DNA from: Apis mellifera
Taxonomy: Eukaryota > Arthropoda > Insecta > Hymenoptera > Apidae
Reading direction: 5' to 3'
NCBI RefSeq assembly: GCF_003254395.2
Contig: NC_037638.1
Span: forward strand, 25,249,352 to 25,313,351
DNA: 64,000 nt
The first letter of the stretch is position 1. Each line of letters opens with the position of its first letter. Positions 53,001 to 64,000 of this stretch are shown here, in pieces. The notes under the pieces are model-generated. The model ran no database searches, had not been told where the DNA came from, and saw only the letters and a program-made list of their open reading frames with translations. Both the position numbers and the translations under genes were made by a program.

Positions 53001-54533
53001 AAGAGTATTTGCTCGTTCATTAGCTTCTACAGCATCGATACGAAGTTTCTCTTTTTCACTATTTATATTTTCTATCATAAGGCTAAAAATATAGAAACAT
53101 TTCCATTAATAAACTACATAATTTCTATATAAATTGTAATACTTACTTTAAATTATGTAATTCTTCCTGATATAATATGAGAACATCTCGTAATAACATT
53201 ATATGAGATCGAATTGCAGAATAATCTAATGAATCATTAAAATTTTTTAATTCATCACATAAAGTAGATGTTAAATCTGTTAAAGAAATTTCAGATATTT
53301 TAAGACCTCCATCCGTTAATAAAGATGTATTTGTAATATTAGAAAATTTCCATGTGTCCAGAATAGTATTATTCCTTGTAAAACTATTGTTTAAAATAAG
53401 AATAAGAAATTAAATAAAAATTTTGTGAAATAATAATATTATATAAATTGAATTATACATGTTTATATTCAAAAATAATGCAGTACTTAGTTTTGCGGGA
53501 AGTATGTATATCAAAGTTTCGTTTTCTAAAATCCAATTTAGTTAGCTCTTTTGTGGAATCATTATTTTTATCTAAAGTTAATTGATCTTCCATTGCTTTA
53601 TTTTGAAATATAACAAGAAATTCATCTAAATTAATCAATCCATCGCAATTTTGATCAAGTTTCTCAAAAATACACTGTGAAATCTGTAAAATAATATTTT
53701 GTGATGTAACTTATATTCATTTAATATATAAATTATATAATAAATATTAATATAATATTAATATAATAATATTATAATATTATATTATATATAATATTAT
53801 AATATAGTATTAATATAATATTATATATAAATAATAATATTATATTATATATAAATAATAATATATCATATAATTATAAAATTATTATTATTATTACATA
53901 TTATTATATAAAAATAATATATATAAATAATTACCTGTTTTGGAAGAGCTGGGATTCCTAAACAGTTAGATATAAAAAAGATTGTTGCAGAATCCACATT
54001 TTCTTTTAAATAAATATTTATCTTTTCCCATAAACATTTCAGTCTATTTTCATTTATTGTTACACCTAGAAATTAATAACATATATTTTATATAAATAAA
54101 AATAAATTACAAATATAGAAAGATAATGAATTATTTAAACATTATAATTACCTGTTTTTCCATTTAAAAAATCTACATTAGAATTAGAATTATTAGATGC
54201 TAAAGAATTACATTTTTTATTATCTATAATATGTGAATTTATATCATTTTGTGATTCTGTTATATTATCTTTCTCTGTTTGTATAATTGGATTTTGTGTT
54301 TTTCCTAATAAAGTTAATAAAGCAGTTCTAAACTCTTGGAATGATATAGATTGTTTTTCTTGTCCATGTTGTTGGATGCATGATTTTAATTCTTCACTTT
54401 GTTCTGCCAAATGTAATTTGTGGCATAAACTGAGCCAATTATCTTCTCGTAATTCAGTTTCTCCCTTTATTAGACAACTTTGAAACACAGCATAAAGCTG
54501 TTGTTCATAAGGATCATTATTCTGTTCATCCAT
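49542..54533 (-). CDS. Nin: Ninein / Bsg25D, EF-hand and coiled-coil centrosomal protein
   Basis: Twelve exons on the minus strand: 54152-54533, 53935-54065, 53487-53683, 53147-53383, 52662-53082, 52417-52577, 52258-52325, 52110-52168, 51143-52033, 50244-50937, 49841-49941 and 49542-49679. All phases agree, giving 1159 residues. Ninein-family proteins sit on mother-centriole appendages and other microtubule-organising sites and anchor microtubule minus ends; the fly orthologue is Bsg25D. The N-terminus MDEQNNDPYEQQLYAVFQSC resembles the first, degenerate EF-hand of NIN/NINL. A canonical EF loop DQNCDGLINLDE lies at residues 181-192. Coiled coil dominates from about 315 (NEKLR-type heptads), and YEECEDYWTAKLEEERQLFE near 800 matches the ninein segment. 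It is shorter than vertebrate ninein (~2000 residues), as in other insects. I am confident of the family. Confidence 0.9.
49979..50153. repeat. Ninein intron repeats: TA microsatellite pair and 43-bp tandem duplication
   Basis: The intron between exons 10 and 11 carries two TA runs (49979-49994 and 50016-50042), each followed by the same taatttaaatattcaataa word. After these comes a 43-bp unit present twice without change (50068-50110 and 50111-50153) plus a degenerate partial third copy. This indicates recent local duplication. Confidence 0.9.
53750..53932. repeat. Very AT-rich imperfect tandem repeat in a Ninein intron
   Basis: Between exons 2 and 3 the intron is made of aatattata-type words. 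One ttatatataaataataat unit is repeated 24 bases apart (53821 and 53845). Confidence 0.75.
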
Positions 54534-56712
54534 GGCATCCTTTCACTGTTTTTTGATATGATATAAAATAAGGTAAATCTATAATATTAATATAATTATA
54601 TAAAATTATTAAATTGTTAGATTTTAGGAAAGAAATAATATCAATATTTATAATTCAAATTCTATATAAAGTTTAGAAATTAAGATAAAATAAATTAAAG
54701 TGTATTTCTTTATTAATAATCTTCAAAATTATTAAATACTAATTTTCAATTTTTAAAATAAAATTTTATTACTATATAAAATTAATATAAAATTATATTT
54801 TTTTTTATTATTTTTAAATATATTTTCAAATAAAAATTTTCAATTTAATTTTTTTTATATTAACAAAAAAATTAATCATTTCTTTTTAAAAATAATTCAT
54901 TAATTTATGTCATATATATAAAATATATGTATATAATATATGTTTATTAAATTTATTAATATAAATATTTTCAAAAATATTTTACTTTAAATTTTTTTAT
55001 TAAAATGATTATTTAATCATTTATTTTTTATATGTACATACAACATTGTATATATTGTTATTAATTAAAAAGAAATAATTAATATTACAATGATTACAAT
55101 AAACAAAATATTCATATTATTTTAATTACTAAATTAAATTAATTTTGTTCATTTGAATTCAGTGAAGTTTTTTTATATTAGGAAAATAAAAAAATATTTT
55201 AAACAATTAAAATATATTTAATCGAATATTATATAGGATATGTTAACCTAAAAAATATGTTTAAAATTATTAATTTCTAATATATAACAAATTAACATAT
55301 TATAAGTACATATATATATTAATAATTTATAAACTATATTAATAATTAAGAAATATATATAATGTTAAATTTTTATTAGTTTTAGATTGCGTAATAAATA
55401 TGTTTCAAAGTAAATTATGTTTGCAGCTAGATAACGGTATGTATAAATTTTAAAAAAGTTATTCTAATCAAAAATAAAGAAATAACAATTTAAAAATAAT
55501 AAACTTTGTTGCTATGATTTTTTATTATATGAAAAACTAAACATTTAAATTATAAAATGATTATAACCTACCACTAAATTATAAGTTCGTTTCACAAATC
55601 ACGCAAACATATTCTGTCTATTTATCTATATGTGTACGCATATATATATATATATATATGTATATATAACTAAATGTATATATACATACATATATGTATA
55701 TGAATTTTATGTGCGCGCGTGTGTTCTGTATTTAAGTATATAAGTATGTAAATAATCATATCAAAATATATCTTATATTTATTTCGTTCTATTTTCAACT
55801 GTAATATTTACATTTTTTTTTTGAGTTTTACAGACAATTTATGAATTGTGCGCGCACATATATATATATATATATAATCACATAGTCACATAGTCATATC
55901 AAAATATATTTTATATTTATATCGTTCAATTTTCAATTATAATATTTTTTTTTTTAATTTCACAGAAAATTTAAAATTTCCCTTCTCATTCATACGAAAA
56001 AAATATATAGAATTTAAATTTATTAAATTATAATAACGAACGCTAGATGGTAGTATATTTCAAATTTAGTGATTTTATAATAAAAAATATATATATATTT
56101 CTATAAATTAATTTTTACTATTTAAATAATAATAATAATAAAATATTTATTCAAATACAATAATAATTAAATATTATTAAATTAAGTTTCTATTTAAAAA
56201 TTATTATTTATCATTTATTATAAATTTTATAATAATTATTTTATAATTATTATAAAATACAATAAAAATTTAATAATAAAATAAATAAAATAAAAATTTT
56301 CTTAAAAATATTATGTTATATTCAAATATTTATAAATAACATTTTAAAATTAATGCAAGAAAATAAATAATGCAAGAAAATAAATAAATTTAGTATAAAA
56401 TATTTTTCATATAAGAATAAAAGATTGCCATTTATGAAGATATTGATGAATAGAATCTTTATTTTTATAAAATCATTTTGCAACATAGAAAAGTTATTAA
56501 ATAAATTAAGTATACATTTTTTTATAATAATAAAATATTCATGATAACAAAAAAGAAATATATGTACATGAAAAATTTGAAAAATTGTATTTTAATATAA
56601 TTTTTATAATAATAATAATAACTTAATTTTTTTTTAAATATTAAATATATTAAATATATTATTATACATATATTTTTTTTTCTAAAATTAAAATTTTTTT
56701 TTAAATACAATT
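54534..56712. other. Ninein upstream region and COX16 3' flank
   Basis: This holds the Ninein promoter and 5' UTR on the right-hand side of its start, and the COX16 3' UTR at the far end. It is AT-rich with no credible frame. An imperfect direct repeat with a spacing of about 138 bp lies at 55757-55975 and is listed separately. The rest shows nothing I can assign. Confidence 0.55.
55757..55975. repeat. Imperfect ~138-bp direct repeat
   Basis: The block starting catatcaaaatatat at 55757 recurs at 55895 with few changes over about 75 bases (ttatattt, tcgttc, attttcaa, then a T run and a tttacag/ttcacag end). gcgcgc-containing TA microsatellite DNA lies before and between the copies. Confidence 0.75.
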
Positions 56713-57435
56713 TTAATTGTTTGGACTATTTGGTTCCTCCCATGGTCGTGGTATACGAACATTTTCCCAATTATCAATGTCCAAAATCTATAATAATATT
56801 AAATTAAACATTATTATATAATTATTTAATATATTGATATAATTGCAATATTTTGTTCAATAACAATAATAATATTATTTTTATAAATAAAAGAATAAGA
56901 TGTATTATCATGGATTTTCATTCAATAATACATAATATATGTTAATAAATCTTTATCTTATTATTTTAATTTTTTTTCTTATTGTTATTATTATGCATTT
57001 TAATATCTTTATTATTAATTTTTTGCTAATAATATTTAAAATAATTTTTTCTTTTTAAAAAAATAAATTATATTCTTGAATATTCAATATTTATTTTAAT
57101 ATAATTTAATATATACATTTTATTTAATAAACTTTTTTAAACGTTTTTTAATTAAAGTCTCACTTACCTTTATTTTTTCATATTCCTCTTCAAGAGTAGA
57201 AGATTTTTTCATTTCAATACCTTTTTTTTTCATTTCCATTTTGAAATCCTGTGATGTAACTTTTGAATATTTATATCTAGAAAAATTGAAATAAATTTTT
57301 AAAATATTATATTATTAAATATTAAAATACATACTTTAATTTTGTAAATTCTTGAATGAAGAATGAACCTCCTATAATAAGTATCATAAATGGTAAAAAC
57401 TGCCGAAATAATTTTGTTTCATGAAATCGTTTCAT
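56713..57435 (-). CDS. COX16: Cytochrome c oxidase assembly factor COX16
   Basis: Three exons on the minus strand: 57335-57435, 57168-57276 and 56713-56787, in frame, giving 94 residues (human 106). COX16 is a small inner-membrane protein of mitochondria that acts in copper insertion into COX2 and in assembly of complex IV. The N-terminus MKRFHETKLFRQFLPFMILI carries one membrane segment (about residues 13-29, ending IIGGSFF), followed by IQEFTKLKYKYSK. The C-terminus has EEEYEKIK and DNWENVRIPRPWEEP, the family's conserved IRGPRPWE-type end. It lies head to head with LSM1, 811 bp apart. These exons are too small to be found by ORF length alone, but the domain order and the IPRPWEEP motif make the call firm. 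Confidence 0.93.
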
Positions 57436-58246
57436 TATAGGTTATGTACATACTGTCACAAAATTTGAATTATGAATGAAACATTATAATTTCAAATATA
57501 TTAAAATTGTATATTATGATTGTAATAATTTTAATTAATTCAAATATTTCTTATTAATATTATCATTACTTTATAAATAATATTCATATAAATTTATAAT
57601 TTAAATTAAATGCTTGTTTATATTTACATAATTTTATGCGTATTTTTTTTATATATATTATTTATAATTATTTCCTAAATTAATAAATATATATTATAAT
57701 TAACATATTTCGAAATAATGATATTATTATATTTAAAGAGTATATAATATGAATATTAATGTTAATTAAATTAATTTAATTATTTATTTCATACTCATAT
57801 TTTTATTTATTTTTATATATATGTTTTGATTTTTGTATATTAATCTAATAATTTATTTATACAATTTAATTACAAAAAAAGTTAATAATAATATAATAAT
57901 TTTTTTAGTTATGACAATTACATTTTTTGTTTAGTTTTTCGATGATTCAAATTGATTTTATTTGACCAATAAAAAGTCAGCGAAATATATCGATTTATAT
58001 GGATCTTTTAAGTGAGAAATGTGAAAATAATAATGATTATAATTTTATTATCTTCACTTTATATAGTTAAATAAATTTATTGATATTATTCATTCGGTAA
58101 TTAAAAGTTAAAATAATTCAAACCATTATTGACTCTAAAAAAACAAAATGATTTTAGTTTTAAATTTCACTACAGGTTAAGCTGACGTATAAAGTTTTAA
58201 TTTTAATTTGAAAAATATTTCTGCCAGAAATATAAGAAATTTCAAA
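57436..58246. promoter_or_regulatory. Divergent promoter region, COX16 / LSM1
   Basis: The 811 bp between opposite start codons must hold both promoters. The middle is very AT-rich. The stretch 57940-58246 is of higher complexity, with a ccaat box at 57966 and atatcgattt near 57987, and probably contains the LSM1 start region. Assignment of motifs is tentative. Confidence 0.5.
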
Positions 58247-59121
58247 ATGAACATTTTGCCAGGAACGGCATCTCTACTTGAAGAACTTGACAGTACGTAT
58301 TTATGTAACCTAAATAACGTTATAAATATTTCATTTGTTAGGTTATACCGGTATGTTATTATATTTTTACATTTAATCTTATTAAGTGCAATTTTTATAA
58401 AATTATTTTATAAAAATAATTATATTCTATATAAAAAACTATTAATATAATATAAATCGTTATTAACTTCTATTATCATATTAAAATTATATTATTTAAA
58501 CTGTTCTAATCAAAATTTTATTTATAAAATTTAAAAAATTAAAATATTTTTTATAAAATTTTTCATAAATTTGTAAATTTTCAATAAAACTTAACACTTT
58601 GTTTATTTTAATATTTATTTAAAAAAAAATAAATAAAATTATTTTCATTGAGATATTATATATAATTCTTGTTTAGAAAAACTTATGGTTTTACTAAGAG
58701 ATGGCAGAACATTAATTGGATATCTTAGAAGTGTTGATCAATTTGCTAATATTGTGCTCCATCGTACAATTGAAAGAATTCATGTTGGTAAAGAATATGG
58801 AGATATCCCAAGAGGCATTTTTATTGTCAGAGGAGAAAATGTTGTCCTTTTGGGGGAAATAGTAATATAATATATACAAAATATATACAAAATTATATTA
58901 TTTAAAAAAAAATTTTGTTTAGTAAAACATTGTGATTATTATTATAGGACAGAGACAAAGAAAGGGATTTACCATTAACTGAAGTATCTGTTGATGATAT
59001 CTTAGATGCACAAAGACGAGAACAAGAATTAAAACAAGATCAAAAGAGATTAATAAATAAAACTTTGAAGGAACGAGGTTTATCATATATTCCAGATATG
59101 GGTCATGATGATATGTTCTGA
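58247..59121 (+). CDS. LSM1: U6 snRNA-associated Sm-like protein LSM1
   Basis: Three exons: 58247-58292, 58677-58861 and 58948-59121, in frame, giving 134 residues (human 133). LSM1 defines the cytoplasmic Lsm1-7 ring, which with Pat1 binds oligoadenylated mRNA 3' ends and promotes decapping in P-bodies. The start MNILPGTASLLEELDKKLMV aligns end to end with the human N-terminus. The Sm1 motif reads LLRDGRTLIGYLRSVDQFAN and the Sm2 motif GIFIVRGENVVLLGEI. The C-terminal extension (SVDDILDAQRREQELKQDQK) is helical and typical of Lsm1. The upstream neighbour COX16 is divergent. Candidate AATAAA signals downstream include 59671-59676. Confidence 0.98.
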
Positions 59122-60865
59122 CCCATATCCACATCATTAACTACTAATACTTTGTCATCCACATCTTCACATAATTCTGAAATGTGTGATTCATGTTATA
59201 CATCACTATCTTTCTGATAATATTTAGTGATGATAATTTGTAAAATGTAACTATATTACATAATTGTGAAGATAAAAATAGTTATTAATTATGCCCAACA
59301 ATTTCTTTATAAAACTATATTAGTACAATTGAAATTTGACTTAAGCTATCAATAATATGAAAATTTATATAGTTTACTTTTATTATATTAATCCTGTATT
59401 TATAATGTAGAAAATGTATGGACTATAATTGTATCATACTTTTAAAGATCTTTAAATTTCTGCTATATATAAATATTATATTTAAATGAAAACATTATAA
59501 TTGATATATAGTCTTTATTGACTATATTAAATACATAAGTAAATATATTGATTATATTCACAGATTATATATTTCACTAGTAATCATATATTTTTCTATG
59601 ATCAGTTTTAAATACTTTGTTTTATATAAAGAATTCTTGTTTGAATAATTTCCTTGTATTTTGAATTAAAAATAAAGATGAACAATTTGATTAAAAATTT
59701 GATTGAACATAAAAGATATCATGTGTAAATGTTACTTATGTATTAAATATTTAATAAATGTATAAAATATATTTTGTTAAAAATATATAAGATCATTTCA
59801 TGATTTAAAATATTTTATTTAAAAAATCTAATATATTATGTAAAATTTAATTCAAATAGCACATATTTATGATAAATAATTTAATATTATCATTCTTTGG
59901 CAGTTATAGTTTTTTGTCTCCTTGTTTATATAATATTAAATATAATATTGTTTAAATGATATTGAACTTATTTAGGTTTTTTACAATATTATATTGTATT
60001 TTGCTTTTACATATCAAATATAAAGATATGTTATATATTTAAAGATATTAATAAAATATATGATTTTTAAGTTATTGTATCTTTCTTTTCATTAAGTCTA
60101 TTATAGACTTAATAAAATTAATATATTATTCATAAAAATCATAAAAAATGAATATATTCATATTAAAAATTATATACAATTGCATATCATTAATAATATA
60201 TATATATATATATATTAAATATATATATATATATTAAAAAATAAATGTTCTTTGTATTATCTACAAAGAAATCACATAAATATATTACAAAATATATTTT
60301 ATTTTTTTTTTAATTCTATATTGTTAAAATAATGCATTTAAATATAAAATGAAATAAATGTATTTATAATCATTGCATTTAATATGAACTCATTAATTTA
60401 TTTTTTTAATATATGCATTTATTAACTAATTTTAAATATAATTACAATATTTTTGTTTTTTATGCAAAAAAAGTTTATTCATATAATGAATAATTATAAA
60501 TTAACAAAATATATGTGATGTATAAATTTTTAGAGCATTAAATATTACATCTTAGTACAAATTATTTACTATATAAATATTACGAATTCAAGTATATTAC
60601 ATATTTATGTATTAATCTACTTTTATTATAAAAGCACAAAAGTAATGGAAATCCCCAAAAATCAGTAACAATATACTTTAAAATTTTGTTCTACAAACAC
60701 AATTGAGTAAATCTATCAATGTTATAGATTTTTATGTTCATTTGTTTGTCTAAAATAAAAATTATTAAAATAAGTGTATATAAAGATATAGAAGTGAACA
60801 TATTAAAACTTTTATATGTTTAAATATTATTTTAATTTTTGGCATATATTGTGATTATTTCACAA
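59122..60865. other. Convergent 3' flank, LSM1 / ARHGAP19
   Basis: Very AT-rich DNA between two genes that end toward each other; it should contain both 3' UTRs. A TA microsatellite pair lies at about 60198-60234. No credible frame and no RNA gene were seen. Confidence 0.6.
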
Positions 60866-63800
60866 TCAAAATGAAGTTTCTTGAAATGTGTCTCTTATTT
60901 TTACTAAATTTAATGTTGATTCACTTAATTGCTTATGTCTAAAACCTTGTTCTTTTTGATGTATATTTTTTGATGTTTTAAATTCCACTATTGATCTTTT
61001 AGAATCATTACGTTGCAAACTAGTTGCTCGTTTTCTTGGCGAGCTCGCCATTTCGTCATTTTTTTCCAACGAATTGTTCGCACTATTCGTACTTCCAGAT
61101 ACGATACCAGAAGTATCAGATTCTGGTTGATTTCCATTTAAACAACATAATAAGCTTTCAGAAAGACCATCTTCATTTAAAATGTTTAAATCAGATTCTG
61201 ATTGTTCAAAGTCTCCTGTACGCGATGAAAAACTGAGATCAACAGGACTAGCAGTTAATACACTTCTAGACAATAAATATTCTCTAAATGTGCTTGTTAT
61301 AGACATAGTACTTTGTTGTTTGATTGCATAACAATCATCAGTAATCGATGTAACAAATTTTTGTTTTTCTGTTGTATTTTTATCTAAGTTTTCTTTATTT
61401 TCCAAGTCAATAATTTCACTGTATACAATTTCACTGTTTGTGTTATTGAGTTTTTGAGATTCTTCTAGAATTGAAGTATAATTCATTGAACTAATAATAT
61501 CAATATTTGATCTATGTATGTTATTAGACATACTATATTGATTCCAACTGTTATTAATAGAAGCAAGATTACATAGATTTGATCCAGAAATCATCATTAC
61601 TGGTTTTCTTGATCGTGGTGTCATCATTGTTTCCTGTAATCAATATAAAAAATTACTAATTCAAATTTATAATTATACATTATAAAATATAAATATATTA
61701 AATAATAATAAAAGTAAATAGGTGCAATAATAGAAGAAATAATATTACAAATGCATACCTGCATAGCTTTTGTCATTTTAGTAGCACTTTGTGTAATTGG
61801 ACTCATGCTCTTATCATTATTAGTAATAGGAGTTAATATATAATCGTTAGTAACTAAGCTTTTACGTAATAAATTTGATGGTGTTGATGTATGTGCAACA
61901 TACACATTCCAAAGTCTGTTCTTTACAACAGGAGATAAATGGACACATGCACTATCAATTTGAGATTCCAATTTTGAATGTTCCACTATTTTCTTGTTGT
62001 CTTCAATATAATTTGTAATTGATGCCATGTTTCCATGAATTGCTTTTTGTGCTATTATAGGTTCTGAATTCTGTCTAAATAATTCACTTTTACTAGTTTC
62101 ATACAAAGTATTTTGGGAAGAATACATATCTGGTGGTTCACTAAGTTGTCTAGATGTTCTAATAGTATTAATTGCAGTATTATTATCTTCAAATTCCTTG
62201 CTATTAAAATCTTGTAAAGATATATTTGTATTACTTGGTTTTGAATTTATAGATTCATCAACGTATGACCCTTTATTTGATTTATGTACAGGCCAGTTAT
62301 GATATTGATCATTCATTTGTTCCTTTATATTTATAAATTTCATTAATACAGCTTTTCTTTTGTCTTTGTAACTTTTTAATGTAGAAGTATTAAGACTACC
62401 AGTGCTATTACTAATATGTTTAGTGTGAAGAAAATTATCATTATTTGTATCATAGTTTTCCATACTAAGTTCATCATCTGATTTACTAAATAAAACTTTT
62501 GTTTGAAGTAATGACTTTTCTAAATTCTGTATAATAACAAACATGCATATAAAATATATTAATTATAGATTGTTATAAATATTTAACATGCATTATAAAA
62601 TTAATAATGCTGTTATGAAATAAACAAATATTGATCATAGAAAATATTATATAGTATATATCTTACCGATGATAATATATTTTCTTCACTATTAGATCTA
62701 GTAATATTGCAACCTATATTAATATCAAACTTTTTATGTCCCAAAATCTTTTTCTGAAATATATGTTTTTTAATTGAATCTCCAAGACTCTTAGTTCGAA
62801 AGTGCTTAACTTGTCTTGGTGTTCCTTGACCGTTTTCCTTATTAAATTGTTTTACAAGTCTGCGTTTTTTAGCTGATTCTGGCATAGCTTGTATGTGAGC
62901 ATAAAGTTGTGCTAATGCTGCCTGAGTATCTTGTGTAGAATTTGCTTTTGCTGTTAATTTATGATCCACAAAACTGAAAACTGTATGTGCTGTACCTGTT
63001 GTATCCTGTATAGATTCATTTAACTGTAATAATAAATAATTATTTAAACTATACATATAATTGTCCTATACATAATAATTGTCCTAGTTAAATTTAAGAT
63101 ATTATTAAAGATTTAAATAAAAAAAACTTACATCTGTATTTTTAGGACTAAGTAATTTTCTTTCTTGTTCTACCCAATATGCTCTAATATCTGTAGCTAG
63201 TTTTGGTGGAATTTCAAATAATTCATTTTCTTTTCTAATCATAAATGCAACTAAACATGATAAATTTTGAGAATTAATATGTAAAGCTTCTGGTGATAAT
63301 TTTCTTGGACACATTAAATGTGGAGTAAAAAGAGTAGCAAGAGTATCACAATTCATTTTATTATTAGATTCAAAACTAGCCGTTTTATTAAGAAGATTCA
63401 AAATATATTTAAGTAAAACTCTATTTATAGATGGTAGAAGCAATAAAAGTAATTGCAAAGATCTTAATAATCTAGCATCATTCCCACTTACATCAGAGCT
63501 ACATAATTCTAAAATCAAGAATAATAAATTTTAAAATAACATAATTAAAATTAATTTAGATTAATTAATTTCTTACCAGCAATTTGACAATGTGCAGGAT
63601 AATGTAAATCTGATAACAACGGTTCTGGTAAATCAGCCAAAAAACCTTTTAATACTGATGCACAATCATGTACACTATATCGACCATCATTAAGATTTAA
63701 TGGACTACCTTGATATAGTGCAATTTTTAAATCTTGTTGTCTTGTCAATTTACCAGTACGTCGAAATATACCTTCTTGAATAATATCTTTAAATTTAGAT

Positions 63801-64000
63801 ATAAAAAAAAAAAAATTATTTAAATTTTATTAATAATTATTATAATTTTATAATATAAATTTTTATAATAAATTTTTACTTACTTTGTTCTTTAGATAAA
63901 TATTCTATTAACTGTTTCACTTGATTTATTCCATCTTCAGATAAACTAGCACCTTCAATTCCTTTTTGTAAATTAATTGTCGATTTAGGTTTTTTTGAAA
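60866..64000 (-). CDS. ARHGAP19: ARHGAP19-like RhoGAP, 5' part beyond the window
   Basis: Six exons of a minus-strand gene: 63884 to the window edge, 63577-63786, 63132-63508, 62667-63023, 61759-62526 and 60866-61633, all in phase. The RhoGAP domain comes first: LIEYLSKEQ, GIFRRTGKLTRQQDL with the arginine finger in GIFRRTG, LKGFLADLPEPLLSDLHYPA, and NKMNCDTLATLFTPHLMCPR. A stretch specific to ARHGAP19 follows: ALAQLYAHIQAMPESAKKRR, LVKQFNKENGQGTPR, and a basic RTKSLGDSIKKHIFQKK. ARHGAP19 inactivates RhoA and times cytokinesis in human cells. The last two exons, each 768 nt, code for a long Ser/Asn-rich tail ending in MTPRSRKP and SPRKRATS-type basic sites, possible mitotic kinase targets. 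The tail is longer than in vertebrates. The N-terminus is outside the window. Confidence 0.9.

Noticed and set aside
60866..62526. Two consecutive ARHGAP19 exons of exactly 768 nt as an exon duplication
   Set aside because: Their translated sequences show no similarity to each other, so the equal length is coincidence.

Overview
The window looks like nuclear DNA from a bee-like hymenopteran insect, most probably the genus Apis. Introns and intergenic DNA are extremely AT-rich, exons are short with GT-AG introns, CpG-containing words are common in the less AT-rich parts, and the proteins resemble animal orthologues. The species cannot be fixed from the sequence alone. I rebuilt exon structures by hand from splice sites, reading-frame continuity and remembered protein families. 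No database search was run.

Layout from left to right: the 3' end of an SLC25A42-type mitochondrial CoA carrier (+, 170-755, cut by the window edge and preceded by a frame-broken stretch); the spindle-checkpoint gene Bub3 (-, 2204-3668), head to head with the box C/D snoRNP gene NOP56 (+, 4268-6403); a 3.9-kb gene-free stretch; the Golgi epsin gene EpsinR/CLINT1 (-, 10276-20132), with the complete Tel2/TELO2 coding exon (11374-14198) inside one of its introns; the STRIPAK coiled-coil gene Fgop2/SIKE (+, 22656-23637), head to head with EpsinR; and a MEIOC-type meiosis regulator (+, 24448-28456).

An 18.7-kb tract (about 28457-47206) follows. It is less AT-rich than the introns, full of homopolymers and microsatellites, and has no believable protein gene. 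It is probably a giant 3' UTR or a long noncoding RNA. After an AT-rich gap come a Ninein/Bsg25D centrosome gene (-, 49542-54533), the cytochrome oxidase assembly gene COX16 (-, 56713-57435), head to head with LSM1 (+, 58247-59121), and the 3' part of an ARHGAP19-type RhoGAP (-, 60866 to beyond 64000).

Most genes are housekeeping or cell-division genes (checkpoint, centrosome, cytokinesis RhoGAP, rRNA modification, mRNA decay). They are arranged as divergent pairs that probably share promoters rather than as one pathway. The two most notable items are the EpsinR-Tel2 composite locus, where two alternative terminal exons share splice phase 1 so that Tel2 can be made as a fusion with epsin-related protein (as reported in Drosophila), and the giant noncoding tract behind MEIOC.
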